This document shows positions 7,094 through 16,370 of a stretch of DNA of 49,324 bases, piece by piece. This stretch comes from Thermoleophilia bacterium (GTDB taxonomy: Bacteria; Actinomycetota; Thermoleophilia; BMS3ABIN01), in NCBI GenBank assembly GCA_020053595.1, contig JAGVMV010000006.1:1-49324 (forward strand), given 5' to 3'. The translations under genes and the position numbers were made by a program. The notes below the pieces were generated by a model. It was not told where the DNA came from, did no database searches, and saw only the letters and a program-made list of their open reading frames with translations. The first letter of the stretch is position 1, and each line of letters opens with the position of its first letter.

Positions 7094-8977
7094 TCAAATC
7101 GTTAGAATCAGGTATGCGACAAGCAGCGCCAGAAAACCTAAAAACATGCTGAACAGGTATACCTGGGCCTTGCCGGACTGGGACGGCTTCAGCGCCATGC
7201 CGACGCCGTTGAAGAACCGGCCGGAGCCATTGACAAAACCGTCGATGATCCCCGTGTCGACCCAGCGCCAGAGCCCGCGGCCCAGCGCCCGGACCGGGTT
7301 GATGAAAACCGCGAAATAAAACTCGTCGATCCAGTACTTGTTGAGTGCCGCCTTGTAGAGGAAACCGGCGCGGGCGCCCGCTTTCGCCGGCAGGTCGGGC
7401 CGCTTCACATAGAACAGCCAGGCCAGAAGGATGCCGCCGATGCCGATCAGCGCTGAGAGTGTCATCAGTCCGGCGTCGAACAGCCCGAAGTGCACCGGCT
7501 CGCCCATCACCGCTTTGAACACCGGCTCCAGGAAGTGGTCGATATGGCCGTTCTCCGGCGGCAGGCCGAGCAGCAGGCCGATGATCGCCGAGGGGACCGC
7601 CAGAACGATCAGGGGAATCGTCATGCTCCGGGGTGACTCGTGGGCATGGGCGAAGGCCTTCTCGTCCCGCGGTTTGCCGTGGAAGGTCATGAAGATCAGG
7701 CGGAACATGTAGAACGCAGTCATGAAGGCGGCGACCAGCCCCACCAGCCAGAAGTACCAGAAGCCCTTGTGGAAGGCTCCCGCCAGGACGCTGTCCTTGC
7801 TGAAGAAGCCCGCCAGCCCCGGGAAGCCGGAGATGGCCAGCGCCCCGATGACAAAAGTCCAGTAGGTGATCTTCGTCTTGCTCTTCAGCCCGCCCATCTT
7901 GCGCATGTCCTGCTCGCCGCCCATCGCGTGGATCACCGAGCCGGAGCCGAGAAAGAGCAGCCCCTTGAAGAAGCCGTGGGCCACCAGATGGAACATGCCC
8001 GCGGTCCAGGCTCCCACCCCCAGGGCTACGAACATGTAGCCGAGCTGGCTGACCGTGGAATAGGCGAGCACCTTTTTGATGTCGTTCTGCACCAGCCCGA
8101 TGGAGGCGGCGAAGATCGCCGTGAACGCTCCGACCAGCGCCACCACGAACATGGCGTTCGGCGAGTGGGAGAAGATGGGGCTGGAGCGGGCCACCATGTA
8201 GACGCCGGCGTTGACCATGGTGGCGGCGTGGATCAGTGAGCTGACCGGCGTGGGGCCCTCCATGGCGTCCGGCAGCCAGACGTGCAACGGGAACTGGGCG
8301 CTCTTGCCCATGGCCCCCATGAACAGGAGCAGGCAGATGGCGGTCATGGTGCCGGTGCCGATCGAACTCAATGAGCTGAAGACGCCGCTGTAGCTCAGCG
8401 TGCCCACGGTGACAAAGATCAGCATGATGCCCAGCCCGAAGCCGCAGTCGCCGACCCGGTTGACCAGGAACGCCTTGGTGCCGGCATTGGCGGCGCTCTG
8501 CTTCGTGTACCAGAAAGAGATCAGCAGGTAGGAGCAGAGACCCACCGCTTCCCAGAAGACGTAGAGCATGAGGAAGTTGTTGCCCAGAATCAGCATGAAC
8601 ATGGAGAACATGAACAGGTTGAGGTAGGCAAAGAAGCGGTAGTAGCCGCCGTCGCCCTTCATATAGCCGATGGAATAGAAGTGCACCATGAAGCCGACGG
8701 TGGACACCACCAGCAGCATGACCGCTGTCAGCTGGTCGACCAGGAAGCCGATGTCCACCTTGAAGCTGCCGGCGGCGATCCAGGAGTAGACCTGCCAGTG
8801 CAGCTCCTCGCCGCGCTCCACCTGGACGATCAGATAGACCGAAAGGAGCCAGGAGACGGCTACCGCGGCCACCGAAAGGTAGTGGCTCTTCTCCTTGAAA
8901 AAGCGTTTGCCGAATAACCCCGTGATGATGAACGAGGCCAGCGGCAACAGCGGTATGAGCAGGACTGCTGTTTTCAT
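7094..8977 (-). CDS. nuoL: NADH-quinone oxidoreductase subunit L
   Basis: Distal antiporter-like subunit, 627 residues, with the extra C-terminal helix (ending LGFLALLVAYLILTI) and the preceding lateral-helix region found in NuoL. Channel motifs include LYVFWEAVGLCSYLLI (TM5 Glu), FPLHVWLPDAMEGPTPVSSL and LVQNDIKKVLAYSTVSQLGY. The ATG follows the nuoK stop directly (TAGATG). It is expected to translocate protons at the far end of the membrane arm. Confidence 0.97.
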   Translation of the reverse strand: MKTAVLLIPLLPLASFIITGLFGKRFFKEKSHYLSVAAVAVSWLLSVYLIVQVERGEELHWQVYSWIAAGSFKVDIGFLVDQLTAVMLLVVSTVGFMVHFYSIGYMKGDGGYYRFFAYLNLFMFSMFMLILGNNFLMLYVFWEAVGLCSYLLISFWYTKQSAANAGTKAFLVNRVGDCGFGLGIMLIFVTVGTLSYSGVFSSLSSIGTGTMTAICLLLFMGAMGKSAQFPLHVWLPDAMEGPTPVSSLIHAATMVNAGVYMVARSSPIFSHSPNAMFVVALVGAFTAIFAASIGLVQNDIKKVLAYSTVSQLGYMFVALGVGAWTAGMFHLVAHGFFKGLLFLGSGSVIHAMGGEQDMRKMGGLKSKTKITYWTFVIGALAISGFPGLAGFFSKDSVLAGAFHKGFWYFWLVGLVAAFMTAFYMFRLIFMTFHGKPRDEKAFAHAHESPRSMTIPLIVLAVPSAIIGLLLGLPPENGHIDHFLEPVFKAVMGEPVHFGLFDAGLMTLSALIGIGGILLAWLFYVKRPDLPAKAGARAGFLYKAALNKYWIDEFYFAVFINPVRALGRGLWRWVDTGIIDGFVNGSGRFFNGVGMALKPSQSGKAQVYLFSMFLGFLALLVAYLILTI

Positions 8978-9286
8978 CTATCCCTTCATCTCGTCGAAGT
9001 CGCCGATGGAAAGCCGTTCCTTCAGCCGGTACATGGCGATGGCGATGGCCAGGCCGATGGCGGCTTCCGCCGCCGCCAGGGCGAAGACGAAGAAGACAAA
9101 GACCTCGCCGCGGCCGGCGCCCGTTGGCGAATAGTTGGAAAAGGCCACCAGGGCGATATTGATGGCGTTCAGCATCAACTCAACACACATGACGATCAGG
9201 ATGATATTACGCCGCGCCAGGACTCCCCAGGAGCCGATGAAAAAGAGCGCAATCGCGAGGGCCAGGTATTGTTGCAGAGGCGTCAT
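8978..9286 (-). CDS. nuoK: NADH-quinone oxidoreductase subunit K
   Basis: Small three-helix membrane subunit of 102 residues. The conserved acidic positions lie in [20 protein letters not shown] (TM2 Glu) and [20 protein letters not shown] (TM3 Glu), which carry the proton path at the base of the membrane arm. It overlaps the nuoJ stop by 4 bp (ATGA), a typical coupled start. Confidence 0.97.
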   Translation of the reverse strand: MTPLQQYLALAIALFFIGSWGVLARRNIILIVMCVELMLNAINIALVAFSNYSPTGAGRGEVFVFFVFALAAAEAAIGLAIAIAMYRLKERLSIGDFDEMKG

Positions 9287-9783
9287 TGATTTTTCTCCTT
9301 CATTGCCAGGATCACGGCGCCGACTATGGCTACCAGCAGCGCCAGGGAGACCAGCTCGAAGGGGAAAGCATATTCGTTGAAAAGCAGCGAGGCGATCGCA
9401 TCATCCGAAGGGTTTTGGGCATCCTCGGTGGCGTTATAGGTAGCCGTGGCCATGACCACCATCAGGGCGATTCCGGCTACCGCGCAGATCGGCACGGCAA
9501 CCCAGGCCTGTTTGTGGAAGAAAAGCCTCAGGTCGCCGGTGCGGTGTCCGGTGAGCATGATGGCAAAGATGACGAGGACCGAGATGGCGCCCACATAGAT
9601 CAGGACCTGCGCGGCCGCGACCAGCTCGGCATGCAGCAGAATAAATATGCCGGCAACGCCGAGGAAACAGCCGATCATCGACAGGGCGCTGTAGATCAGG
9701 TTTCTGAAAAGGACGACGCAGAAAGCCGAAGCCAGAATCATTATCGATAACAATATGAAAGCTGTCTGCTGGAATTCCGGCAT
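9283..9783 (-). CDS. nuoJ: NADH-quinone oxidoreductase subunit J
   Basis: Membrane subunit of 166 residues with five hydrophobic helices. The [17 protein letters not shown] segment is the TM3 family signature with its conserved Tyr. The ATG overlaps the stop of the upstream ferredoxin/GltD fusion gene by one base (TGATG). The loop between TM4 and TM5 is short, and the protein ends [11 protein letters not shown]. It works with NuoK and NuoH at the quinone-to-channel junction. Confidence 0.96.
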   Translation of the reverse strand: MPEFQQTAFILLSIMILASAFCVVLFRNLIYSALSMIGCFLGVAGIFILLHAELVAAAQVLIYVGAISVLVIFAIMLTGHRTGDLRLFFHKQAWVAVPICAVAGIALMVVMATATYNATEDAQNPSDDAIASLLFNEYAFPFELVSLALLVAIVGAVILAMKEKNQ

Positions 9784-12263
9784 CAGTCTTTCACCACGGA
9801 TATTATTGTGTCCACGGTTGCTTCCGGCGCGGCTTCCTCCGCTGCTATTGCCAAGTTCGCGGGCGCTTCCATCGCGGCTTCCTTCGCGTTCGCTGCTTCG
9901 GCCAGGGGTTTTTTTGCCGGTTTTGCCGTCCGGTCCCGCTCGCCCCAGCCGCCCGGGTCAAGGTCGGCGCCGCGGGCCCGCTCCAGCAGGTTGCAATGCA
10001 GGTCACTGTGCTCGTGGGACGCCAGTTCGAAGGTTGGGGTAGTCGCCAGGGCATCCTGCGGGCAGACTTCCACGCAGTCGGCGCAGAAGATACAGCGCGA
10101 TGTGTCGAGATGCCAGTTGGTAAGCTCCCTTTCCCGGAGGAAGAGGGCTCCGGTCGGGCAGATATTGGCGCAGCGGCCACAGGAAACACAGTCGGTGTCG
10201 TTCAGGGAACTGTCGAAAGCGGGGGTGGCGATGGTATCTGCTCCCCGATACGCGAATTCGTAGACGCCGGAACCGGTTATATATTTGCAGACCCGGACGC
10301 AGCGCCCGCAGTTGATGCAACGGTTGGGATCACGCTGGACGAAGGAATGCGTGGTGTCACGCCCGTAAATGTGTTGTTCACCGGTGAAGCGGTTGCCGTT
10401 CTCCCTGTCGAGGCCATGGTTGATGCTGTAGCGGCGCAGCTTGCAGGTTTCAACTCCTTCGCAGATACACTGGAGGCAGCGTCGGCCCTCGGTTTTTACC
10501 GCCTGCTCGGGAAAGCCCAGCTCTACCTCGCGGAAGTTGTCCTTGCGTTCCGCCGCCGCCACGTTGTTAACCAGCTGGCGCTCCATTTTCTCCGGGCGCC
10601 AGGCGGGTATGGCGATCATCGGCGGCCTTTCGAACTCGGGAAGGCCGGCCTCATATTCAGCCAGATCTCCGCCTCGTAAAAACACGTCCATCGCACGGGC
10701 GGCTTTCTTGCCGGCATTGATGGCCTGCACTACCGTGGCCGCGCCGGTGACCGCGTCGCCGCCGGCGAAGATTTCGGGCCGGCTGGTCTGGTAAGTCTGC
10801 GGGTTGACCTCTATCGTCTGCCAGCGGCTGCAACTGACGCCGGTATCTTCTTCCAGGAATCCGCATTCATCGCTGCCGTCGGCCTGTGTATAGGTCAGCT
10901 TCGGCTTCTGGCCGATGGCGGGGATTATCGTGTCCAGTTCCATCAGGTATTCCGAGCCGGGCACCGGCTCCGGCCGGCGGCGGCCGCTCTCGTCGGGTTC
11001 GCCCAGCTCCATCTTCTGCAGGACGAGGCCCTTGACCCGGCCGTTCTCGGCCGCTACCTTCACCGGGGCGGCCAGGAAGAGAAAATTCACCCCTTCTTCC
11101 CGGGCGTCGCGAACCTCGATCTCGTGGGCGGGCATCTCTTTCTCGGTGCGGCGGTAGATGACCGTGACCTCTTTGGCGCCCTGGCGGATCGATACGCGCG
11201 CCGCGTCCATGGCGGAGAAACCGCCGCCGATGACGGCGACCCGGTCGCGTATGTCGGGCTGGTTGCCCAGGGCCACTTCGCGCAGGTAATCAACCACGGG
11301 GATGACCCCCGGCGTATCCTCGTTTTCGACACGCATCGCCATGGACTCGTGGGCGCCGATTCCCAGGTAGATGGCATCGTAGCCTTGTTCCCCGAGGAGA
11401 CCGTCGATACTGCAGTCAGGTCCCAGGCATTGTTTTGTCTTCAGGACCACGCCCATGTCCCAGAGGGGCTGCAGTTCGGCGTCGAGCACCCGTTTGGGAA
11501 GACGGTACTCGGGGATGCCGTAGCGCAGCATCCCTCCCGGCTCCGGCAACGCTTCCAGGATGGTGACCGCGTGGCCCTTGAGCGCCAGGTAGTAGGCGTT
11601 GGCGAGCCCCGCCGGTCCGGCGCCGATGACGACGACCTTCTTGCCGGTCGACGGTTCGGGCTGCTCGGGACGAAAACCTTTTTCGATGGCGATGTCGCCG
11701 ACGAAACGGTGCGAGAGCCTGATGGAAACAGGCTCCTCCACCTCGGAGCGACGGCACTGGGACTCGCAGGGGTGCGGACAGATGCGCCCGACAACTGCCG
11801 GGAACGGCAGGTTCTGTTTGAGCACCCGCTGGGCCTCATCGTAGTCGCCATCGGTGATCAGGCCGATGAAACCAGGCGCGTCAACCCCTGTCGGGCAGCC
11901 GTACTTGCAGGGTGGAAGGCAGTAGGCGTTATGGTCGGAAAGTAAAAGTTCCAGGTAGGTTTTGCGCAAGCGCGTGAGCTGCTCCGACTCGGTGGTTACC
12001 CGCATGCCCTCGCGGACGAAGGTGGCGCAGGACGGCAGCGGCCGTTCCTCGCCCGCGACCTCGACGACACATACCCGGCAGCCGCCATGGGGCTCCAGCT
12101 CCTTGAGATGACAGAGGTAGGGAATCTTGATCTTCACCGATTTGGCGGCCTCGAGGATGGTGTCCCCCTCGCGTGCCTGGACTTCCTGCCCGTTGATCGA
12201 GATGGTTAGGAGCGACCCCCGCTCAGCCCGGACCGGCGGCAATGTTTCGATGTGTTCCCTCAT
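9783..12263 (-). CDS. Complex I input subunit: NuoG-type ferredoxin head, GltD-like NADPH/FAD domain, 4Fe-4S clusters and NuoI second half
   Basis: 826 residues, an unusual fusion. Order: residues 20-85 are a 2Fe-2S ferredoxin (C51-x10-C62-x2-C65-x13-C79) as in NuoG. Residues about 115-180 hold the Cys-rich entry of GltD/NfnB proteins (YCLPPCKYGCPTG, GRICPHPCESQC). FAD binding follows (VVVIGAGPAGLANAYYLALK) and then the NAD(P) fold (VAVIGGGFSAMDAARVSI, with YRRTEKEMPA favouring NADPH). Next come RCLQCICEGVETC, CINCGRCVRVC and CVSCGRCANICPTGAL, as in NuoG/hydrogenase/formate dehydrogenase heads. Finally DTSRCIFCADCVEVCPQDAL followed by FELASHEHSDL, which looks like the second half of NuoI. The molybdopterin-like NuoG body is missing. 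An Ala-rich tail of about 60 residues ends the protein. The ATGA overlap with the upstream gene and its place before nuoJ mark it as part of complex I. Confidence 0.9.
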   Translation of the reverse strand: MREHIETLPPVRAERGSLLTISINGQEVQAREGDTILEAAKSVKIKIPYLCHLKELEPHGGCRVCVVEVAGEERPLPSCATFVREGMRVTTESEQLTRLRKTYLELLLSDHNAYCLPPCKYGCPTGVDAPGFIGLITDGDYDEAQRVLKQNLPFPAVVGRICPHPCESQCRRSEVEEPVSIRLSHRFVGDIAIEKGFRPEQPEPSTGKKVVVIGAGPAGLANAYYLALKGHAVTILEALPEPGGMLRYGIPEYRLPKRVLDAELQPLWDMGVVLKTKQCLGPDCSIDGLLGEQGYDAIYLGIGAHESMAMRVENEDTPGVIPVVDYLREVALGNQPDIRDRVAVIGGGFSAMDAARVSIRQGAKEVTVIYRRTEKEMPAHEIEVRDAREEGVNFLFLAAPVKVAAENGRVKGLVLQKMELGEPDESGRRRPEPVPGSEYLMELDTIIPAIGQKPKLTYTQADGSDECGFLEEDTGVSCSRWQTIEVNPQTYQTSRPEIFAGGDAVTGAATVVQAINAGKKAARAMDVFLRGGDLAEYEAGLPEFERPPMIAIPAWRPEKMERQLVNNVAAAERKDNFREVELGFPEQAVKTEGRRCLQCICEGVETCKLRRYSINHGLDRENGNRFTGEQHIYGRDTTHSFVQRDPNRCINCGRCVRVCKYITGSGVYEFAYRGADTIATPAFDSSLNDTDCVSCGRCANICPTGALFLRERELTNWHLDTSRCIFCADCVEVCPQDALATTPTFELASHEHSDLHCNLLERARGADLDPGGWGERDRTAKPAKKPLAEAANAKEAAMEAPANLAIAAEEAAPEATVDTIISVVKD

Positions 12264-14083
12264 ATGGTCGCCCCCTTTTCCGCGGAGCAGAATTTATCCT
12301 TGCCCAAATGGTCCAGGAAGTCCTGACGGAAAAATTTTAGTCCGGTCAGCAGCGGACGCACCGAGCCGCGGCCCAGGCCGCAGAGTGCCCCGTCGGCGAT
12401 ATCCGCGGCGAGCTCCGCCGCCAGGTCAAGGTCGCTCTCGGAGCTTCTGCCGGAGATGACCCGATCGACGATGTCCAGCAGACGCCAGGTTCCCAAACGG
12501 CAGGGAACGCATTTGCCGCAGGACTGGGCGGCGGAAAAAGCCAGGCACTCACGTACGACCTCGACGATGCATTCGTAGCTGCCGAGTATGCGGATAACGC
12601 CGGAACTGATGTCGCCGGCGGTCTCGGCGATTGATTCATAATCCATAGGGATGTCAAATAGTCCGGGCGAGAGGAAGCCGCCGCCGCTGGAGCCGACCAG
12701 CGCCGCCCGCGCCTCGCCGGTGAAACCGCCTGCCGCCTCGGCCAGTTTCTTCAGCGTGATGTCGAGGGGAGCCTCGTAGAGGCCGGGCCTGGCGACACCG
12801 CTGATCAGGTTGAAAAGCCGGGTGCCCGGTGCATGCGCGGCGCCGATCTTCTGAAACTCCCGGGCTCCGTTGTTGATGATCCAGGGCATGGTCGACAGGG
12901 TCTCGACATTCTCGACGATCGTCGGCATGCCGTGCAGGCCACGCTCTGCCGGATACGGGGGCCGCACCCGCGGCATCGGGCGCCCTCCCTCGAGGGTGGT
13001 CAGCACCGCGGTCTCCTCGCCGCCGGCATAAGCTTCCGGCACAGCCCGCACCTTGATGGAGAAGGAAAAATCGGTGCCGGGCAGATCGCCACCCAGGAAG
13101 CCTTTCTCTTCGGCCTGCATCACCGCTATCTGCACATGCTCCAGCGCCAGCCGGTTACTGATGCTGGCGTAGATGATTCCCTGGGTAGCGCCGACGGCGT
13201 AACCGGCGATGATCATGCCCTCGATCACGCTGTGGGGATTGTTCTCGAGAATGGAGCGGTCCTTGGCCGAATCAAGATCGCCTTCGGCGGCGTTGCAGAT
13301 GATGTACTTCTGGGGAGCCTCGGTTTCCCCGGCGATCTGCCATTTTCTGCCTGCGGAAAAACCGGCGCCACCGCGGCCGCGCAGTCCGCTGACCGCCATC
13401 TCGTCGACGACCTCGTCAGGGCTCATCTCGGTAAGGGCGCGGGTGGTGGCCTTATAGCCGCCCGCGCCGGCATAATCATCAATGCTTTCCGGGTCGATAA
13501 GGCCGTGGTTGGCCAGCAGGATGGCCGGGCTGCCCGGTACGACGGAGGCCGCTGTCTCCGGCAGCTCCGCTAAGATTTCTTCGGGACCGGGCGCCCCCGG
13601 GCGCAGCTGGTCATAAAAAGTCGCGACGCCGAAGGCCTGCGCCAGCCAGACGCCGTTGCGGCTGGCGGTCTTGGCCAGCACCAGCGGCGAAAGAGCGGTC
13701 GAATCGAGAAGCGAGCTGGCCAGGCAGCCGTCCCGGTCGGGAGCCGGCAGCGGGTCAGCCTTCTCCGGCCAGAACTCCAGTCCCAGCGGCTTCTCGCCCT
13801 GGCTGAAGTACGAAAGCATCGGCCCGGCGCCGGCGTCCAGGCTCCAGACTTTGTCCGGCTGCCTGTTCTCATAGATTATCCTGATGGCTACCGACGGGCA
13901 GATCTGTTCGCAGAAAGTGCAGGAGATGCAGCGGGGATCGACCGCGTCCGGCTTCAGCCGCAGGCGCAGGAGGCCACGGGAGCGCTCCGGCAGCTGGCGG
14001 CGCACCTCGGGATACTGGATCGTCACCTTCTTGGTAAGAAGGTGACCGATCGTCGCCTGCAATCCTTTTAACAATCCAAGCAT
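12260..14083 (-). CDS. Complex I input subunit: NuoI first half, NuoE remnant and NuoF fusion
   Basis: 607 residues. Residues 1-70 match the start of NuoI: membrane-surface helix, VTIQYPE, an R-x-RG segment, then C52-x2-C55-x2-C58-x3-C62-P, a single 4Fe-4S motif; the second NuoI motif is absent. Residues about 120-166 (LLDSTALSPLVL to FGVATFYDQLRPGAPG) look like the helical part of NuoE, without its thioredoxin-like 2Fe-2S cysteines. From about 190 onward it is NuoF: SGLRGRGGAGFSAGRKW (NADH/FMN), CNAAEGDLDSAKDR, GGEETAVLTTLEG, and the N3 cluster SCGKCVPC with ALCGLG. It would oxidise NADH through FMN and pass electrons to NuoI-type clusters. ATG at 14083 follows the nuoH stop by 14 bp, after GGGG. 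Confidence 0.92.
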   Translation of the reverse strand: MLGLLKGLQATIGHLLTKKVTIQYPEVRRQLPERSRGLLRLRLKPDAVDPRCISCTFCEQICPSVAIRIIYENRQPDKVWSLDAGAGPMLSYFSQGEKPLGLEFWPEKADPLPAPDRDGCLASSLLDSTALSPLVLAKTASRNGVWLAQAFGVATFYDQLRPGAPGPEEILAELPETAASVVPGSPAILLANHGLIDPESIDDYAGAGGYKATTRALTEMSPDEVVDEMAVSGLRGRGGAGFSAGRKWQIAGETEAPQKYIICNAAEGDLDSAKDRSILENNPHSVIEGMIIAGYAVGATQGIIYASISNRLALEHVQIAVMQAEEKGFLGGDLPGTDFSFSIKVRAVPEAYAGGEETAVLTTLEGGRPMPRVRPPYPAERGLHGMPTIVENVETLSTMPWIINNGAREFQKIGAAHAPGTRLFNLISGVARPGLYEAPLDITLKKLAEAAGGFTGEARAALVGSSGGGFLSPGLFDIPMDYESIAETAGDISSGVIRILGSYECIVEVVRECLAFSAAQSCGKCVPCRLGTWRLLDIVDRVISGRSSESDLDLAAELAADIADGALCGLGRGSVRPLLTGLKFFRQDFLDHLGKDKFCSAEKGATI

Positions 14084-14097
14084 CTAGTCTGACCCCG

Positions 14098-15237
14098 TCA
14101 TGAGCGGATACCGCCCTTGCCTGTACCGGAGATCACCGTGGTCATCTTCCTGGTTGCCAGAAGCCTCAACCGGTTGCGTAGCAACACTTTCCTGATGACG
14201 CTGGGGAAGAGGATGATGAACAGGGCTATCGACGACCAGCTGAAGATCGCCGTCGGCAAGAAAAAATTCTCGGGCCAGAGCAGGATGAAACCACTGGTAA
14301 CCGCCACATTGAGCAGGCTCAACGGGATCAGCACTTTCCAGGCAAAGGACATCAGCTGGTCGATCTGCAGCCGTGGGAATGTGGAGAAAAACCAGATTAT
14401 GACCAGCGTAATGATACCGACCTTGACGGCAAGCCAGAGCGGGCTGTTGAAGAGCGGGCCACGCCATCCCCCGAGAAAGAGCGTCGAACCGGCCATGGCC
14501 CAGACGGTGACGTTGCCCCACTCGATGAGGGCGGCGAAGAAGGCGAAGCGCATGCCGCCATATTCCGTATTGTAGCCGCTGACCAGCTCTGACTCCGCTT
14601 CCGGCAGATCGAAAGGCGTCCGGTTGAGCTCGGCGACGCCGGCAATGATATAGATGATGAAGGCCAGTGGTTGCACGACGCCGAACCAGACCGTTTCCTG
14701 CGCCCCGACAATCATGTTCAGGCTGAGGGACCCGGTGAGCAGCGCCACCAGGACGATGTTCAGGATCAGCGGTATCTCATAGGAGATCATCTGCGCCGCC
14801 GCCCTGAGCCCGCCCACCAGCGAATATTTGTTGTTGGAAGCCCAGCCGGCGATCAGTATGCCCAGGACGCTGAATGCGCCCACCGCCACCAGATAGATGA
14901 GCCCGATGTTCAGGTTGGCGATGGTGTAGTTATCGCTGAAAGGAATTACCACCTGTGTGAGCATTGGTGTGATCAGGGCCACCGCCGGCGCTATCAGGAA
15001 CAGATACTTATGGGCCTGGGATGGCGTGACGTCTTCCTTGACGAACAGCTTGAGGCCGTCGGCGAAGGGCTGCAAGAGCCCCTGGGGCCCGACCCGGTTG
15101 GGGCCCAGACGGTCGCACATGAAACCCCAGACCCGGCGCATCAGGAAGGGGAAGACCACGGCGCTGGCAGCGATAACCGCCAGGGCGAGCAGGAAACCCG
15201 GCAGGAAGCTGGTCAGGAAATCAGTGACGCCGCTCAA
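14098..15237 (-). CDS. nuoH: NADH-quinone oxidoreductase subunit H
   Basis: Membrane subunit lining the quinone cavity, 379 residues and eight transmembrane helices. Signatures: RLGPNRVGPQGLLQPFADGLKLF split over loop 1, the AELNRTPFDLPEAESELVSG loop with its acidic cluster, and FRLP-like FSTFPRLQIDQLMSFAWK. The only plausible start is a TTG at 15237, which overlaps the nuoD stop (TTGA), so it is translationally coupled. The C-terminus has an extra basic tail (RLRLLATRKMTTVISGTG) beyond the usual length. Confidence 0.95.
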   Translation of the reverse strand: MSGVTDFLTSFLPGFLLALAVIAASAVVFPFLMRRVWGFMCDRLGPNRVGPQGLLQPFADGLKLFVKEDVTPSQAHKYLFLIAPAVALITPMLTQVVIPFSDNYTIANLNIGLIYLVAVGAFSVLGILIAGWASNNKYSLVGGLRAAAQMISYEIPLILNIVLVALLTGSLSLNMIVGAQETVWFGVVQPLAFIIYIIAGVAELNRTPFDLPEAESELVSGYNTEYGGMRFAFFAALIEWGNVTVWAMAGSTLFLGGWRGPLFNSPLWLAVKVGIITLVIIWFFSTFPRLQIDQLMSFAWKVLIPLSLLNVAVTSGFILLWPENFFLPTAIFSWSSIALFIILFPSVIRKVLLRNRLRLLATRKMTTVISGTGKGGIRS

Positions 15238-16370
15238 CGGTCGACACCTCCCATGAGCAGGTCCAGGCTGCCGACGATGGCCACCAGGTCGGCGATCTTG
15301 TTGCCGGCTGTCAGCTTGGGAATCATCGAAATGGCCGAGAAGGTGGGGTCGCGCAGCTTCAGCCGCCAGGGCCGAAGGCCGCCGTTGGAAACCAGGTAGA
15401 CGCCGTATTCGCCCCGGGGGCTCTCGACGGCCCGGTAGATGTCGCCGGCGGGGGGCCTGAGCATCGGCGGCAGTTTCAGGTTCACCGGGCCGTCGCAGAT
15501 GGCGTCCAGCGCCTGCTCCACTATCTTCACCGACTCGCGCATCTCCTCGATGCGGCATTTGTAGCGGTCGAAACAGTCGCCGTGTTGTCCCAGCGGCACC
15601 TTGAAATCGAATTCGGGATAGACAGAGTAGCCGACCTCCCGCCGCAGGTCCCAGTCAACGCCGGAGGCGCGTGCATTGGGGCCGGAAAGCCCGTAGTCCA
15701 GAGCTTCGTAAGGCTTGATGATACCCATCCCCAGAGTGCGGGAAATGAAGATCTCGTTATCGGTTATCAGCTGCTCGTAATCATCAATTTTAGCGGGGTA
15801 TTCCTTAAGGAACTTGCGGCAGCCGGCCTCGAAGTCCTCGGGCAGGTCCCAGCGGACGCCGCCGACCCGCATATAGTTGTACATCATGCGCTGGCCGGTG
15901 ACCATCTCCAGCAGGTCCATGACGTCCTCGCGGTCGCGGAAGACCCAGAAGAATGGGGTTACCGCCCCCAGGTTGAGCATGAAGTCGCCGATGGCGACCT
16001 CGTGGCTGATGATGCGGTTGAGCTCACTGACAATGACCCGGATATATTCGGCGCGTTTGGGCACCTCGATATTCATCAGGGCTTCGATGCTGCGTACGTA
16101 GGACCATTCCATAAAGGAACCGGAAAGGTAGTCCAGACGGCTGAGCATCGCCAGGTACTGCAGGTAGGTGCGGTTCTCGGCCAGCTTCTCGAAACCCCGG
16201 TGCAGGTAGCCGAGCACCGGCTCGACACTGACGGCCAGCTCGCCGTCCAGGTGCAGCACCAGCCGCAGCACTCCATGGGTCGAGGGATGCTGCGGTCCCA
16301 TGTTGAGGACCATCTCCTCGAGGTGGAAGCTCGGTTTCCCCGGGCCCGTGAGTTCGTCGGTAACGCTCAT
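15234..16370 (-). CDS. nuoD: NADH-quinone oxidoreductase subunit D
   Basis: 49-kDa-type subunit of 378 residues forming the quinone site with NuoB. Motifs: [15 protein letters not shown] (quinone-site His), [28 protein letters not shown], and the C-terminal [11 protein letters not shown] typical of NuoD. The ATG at 16370 overlaps the nuoC stop (ATGA); in-frame codons upstream lie inside nuoC and are not needed. This is a separate NuoD, not a NuoCD fusion. Confidence 0.97.
   Translation of the reverse strand: MSVTDELTGPGKPSFHLEEMVLNMGPQHPSTHGVLRLVLHLDGELAVSVEPVLGYLHRGFEKLAENRTYLQYLAMLSRLDYLSGSFMEWSYVRSIEALMNIEVPKRAEYIRVIVSELNRIISHEVAIGDFMLNLGAVTPFFWVFRDREDVMDLLEMVTGQRMMYNYMRVGGVRWDLPEDFEAGCRKFLKEYPAKIDDYEQLITDNEIFISRTLGMGIIKPYEALDYGLSGPNARASGVDWDLRREVGYSVYPEFDFKVPLGQHGDCFDRYKCRIEEMRESVKIVEQALDAICDGPVNLKLPPMLRPPAGDIYRAVESPRGEYGVYLVSNGGLRPWRLKLRDPTFSAISMIPKLTAGNKIADLVAIVGSLDLLMGGVDR

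Noticed and set aside
5992-7152. 386-codon plus-strand open frame opposite nuoM
   Set aside because: Composition is His/Gln/Asp-rich as expected of an antisense shadow; the opposite strand encodes a complete NuoM.
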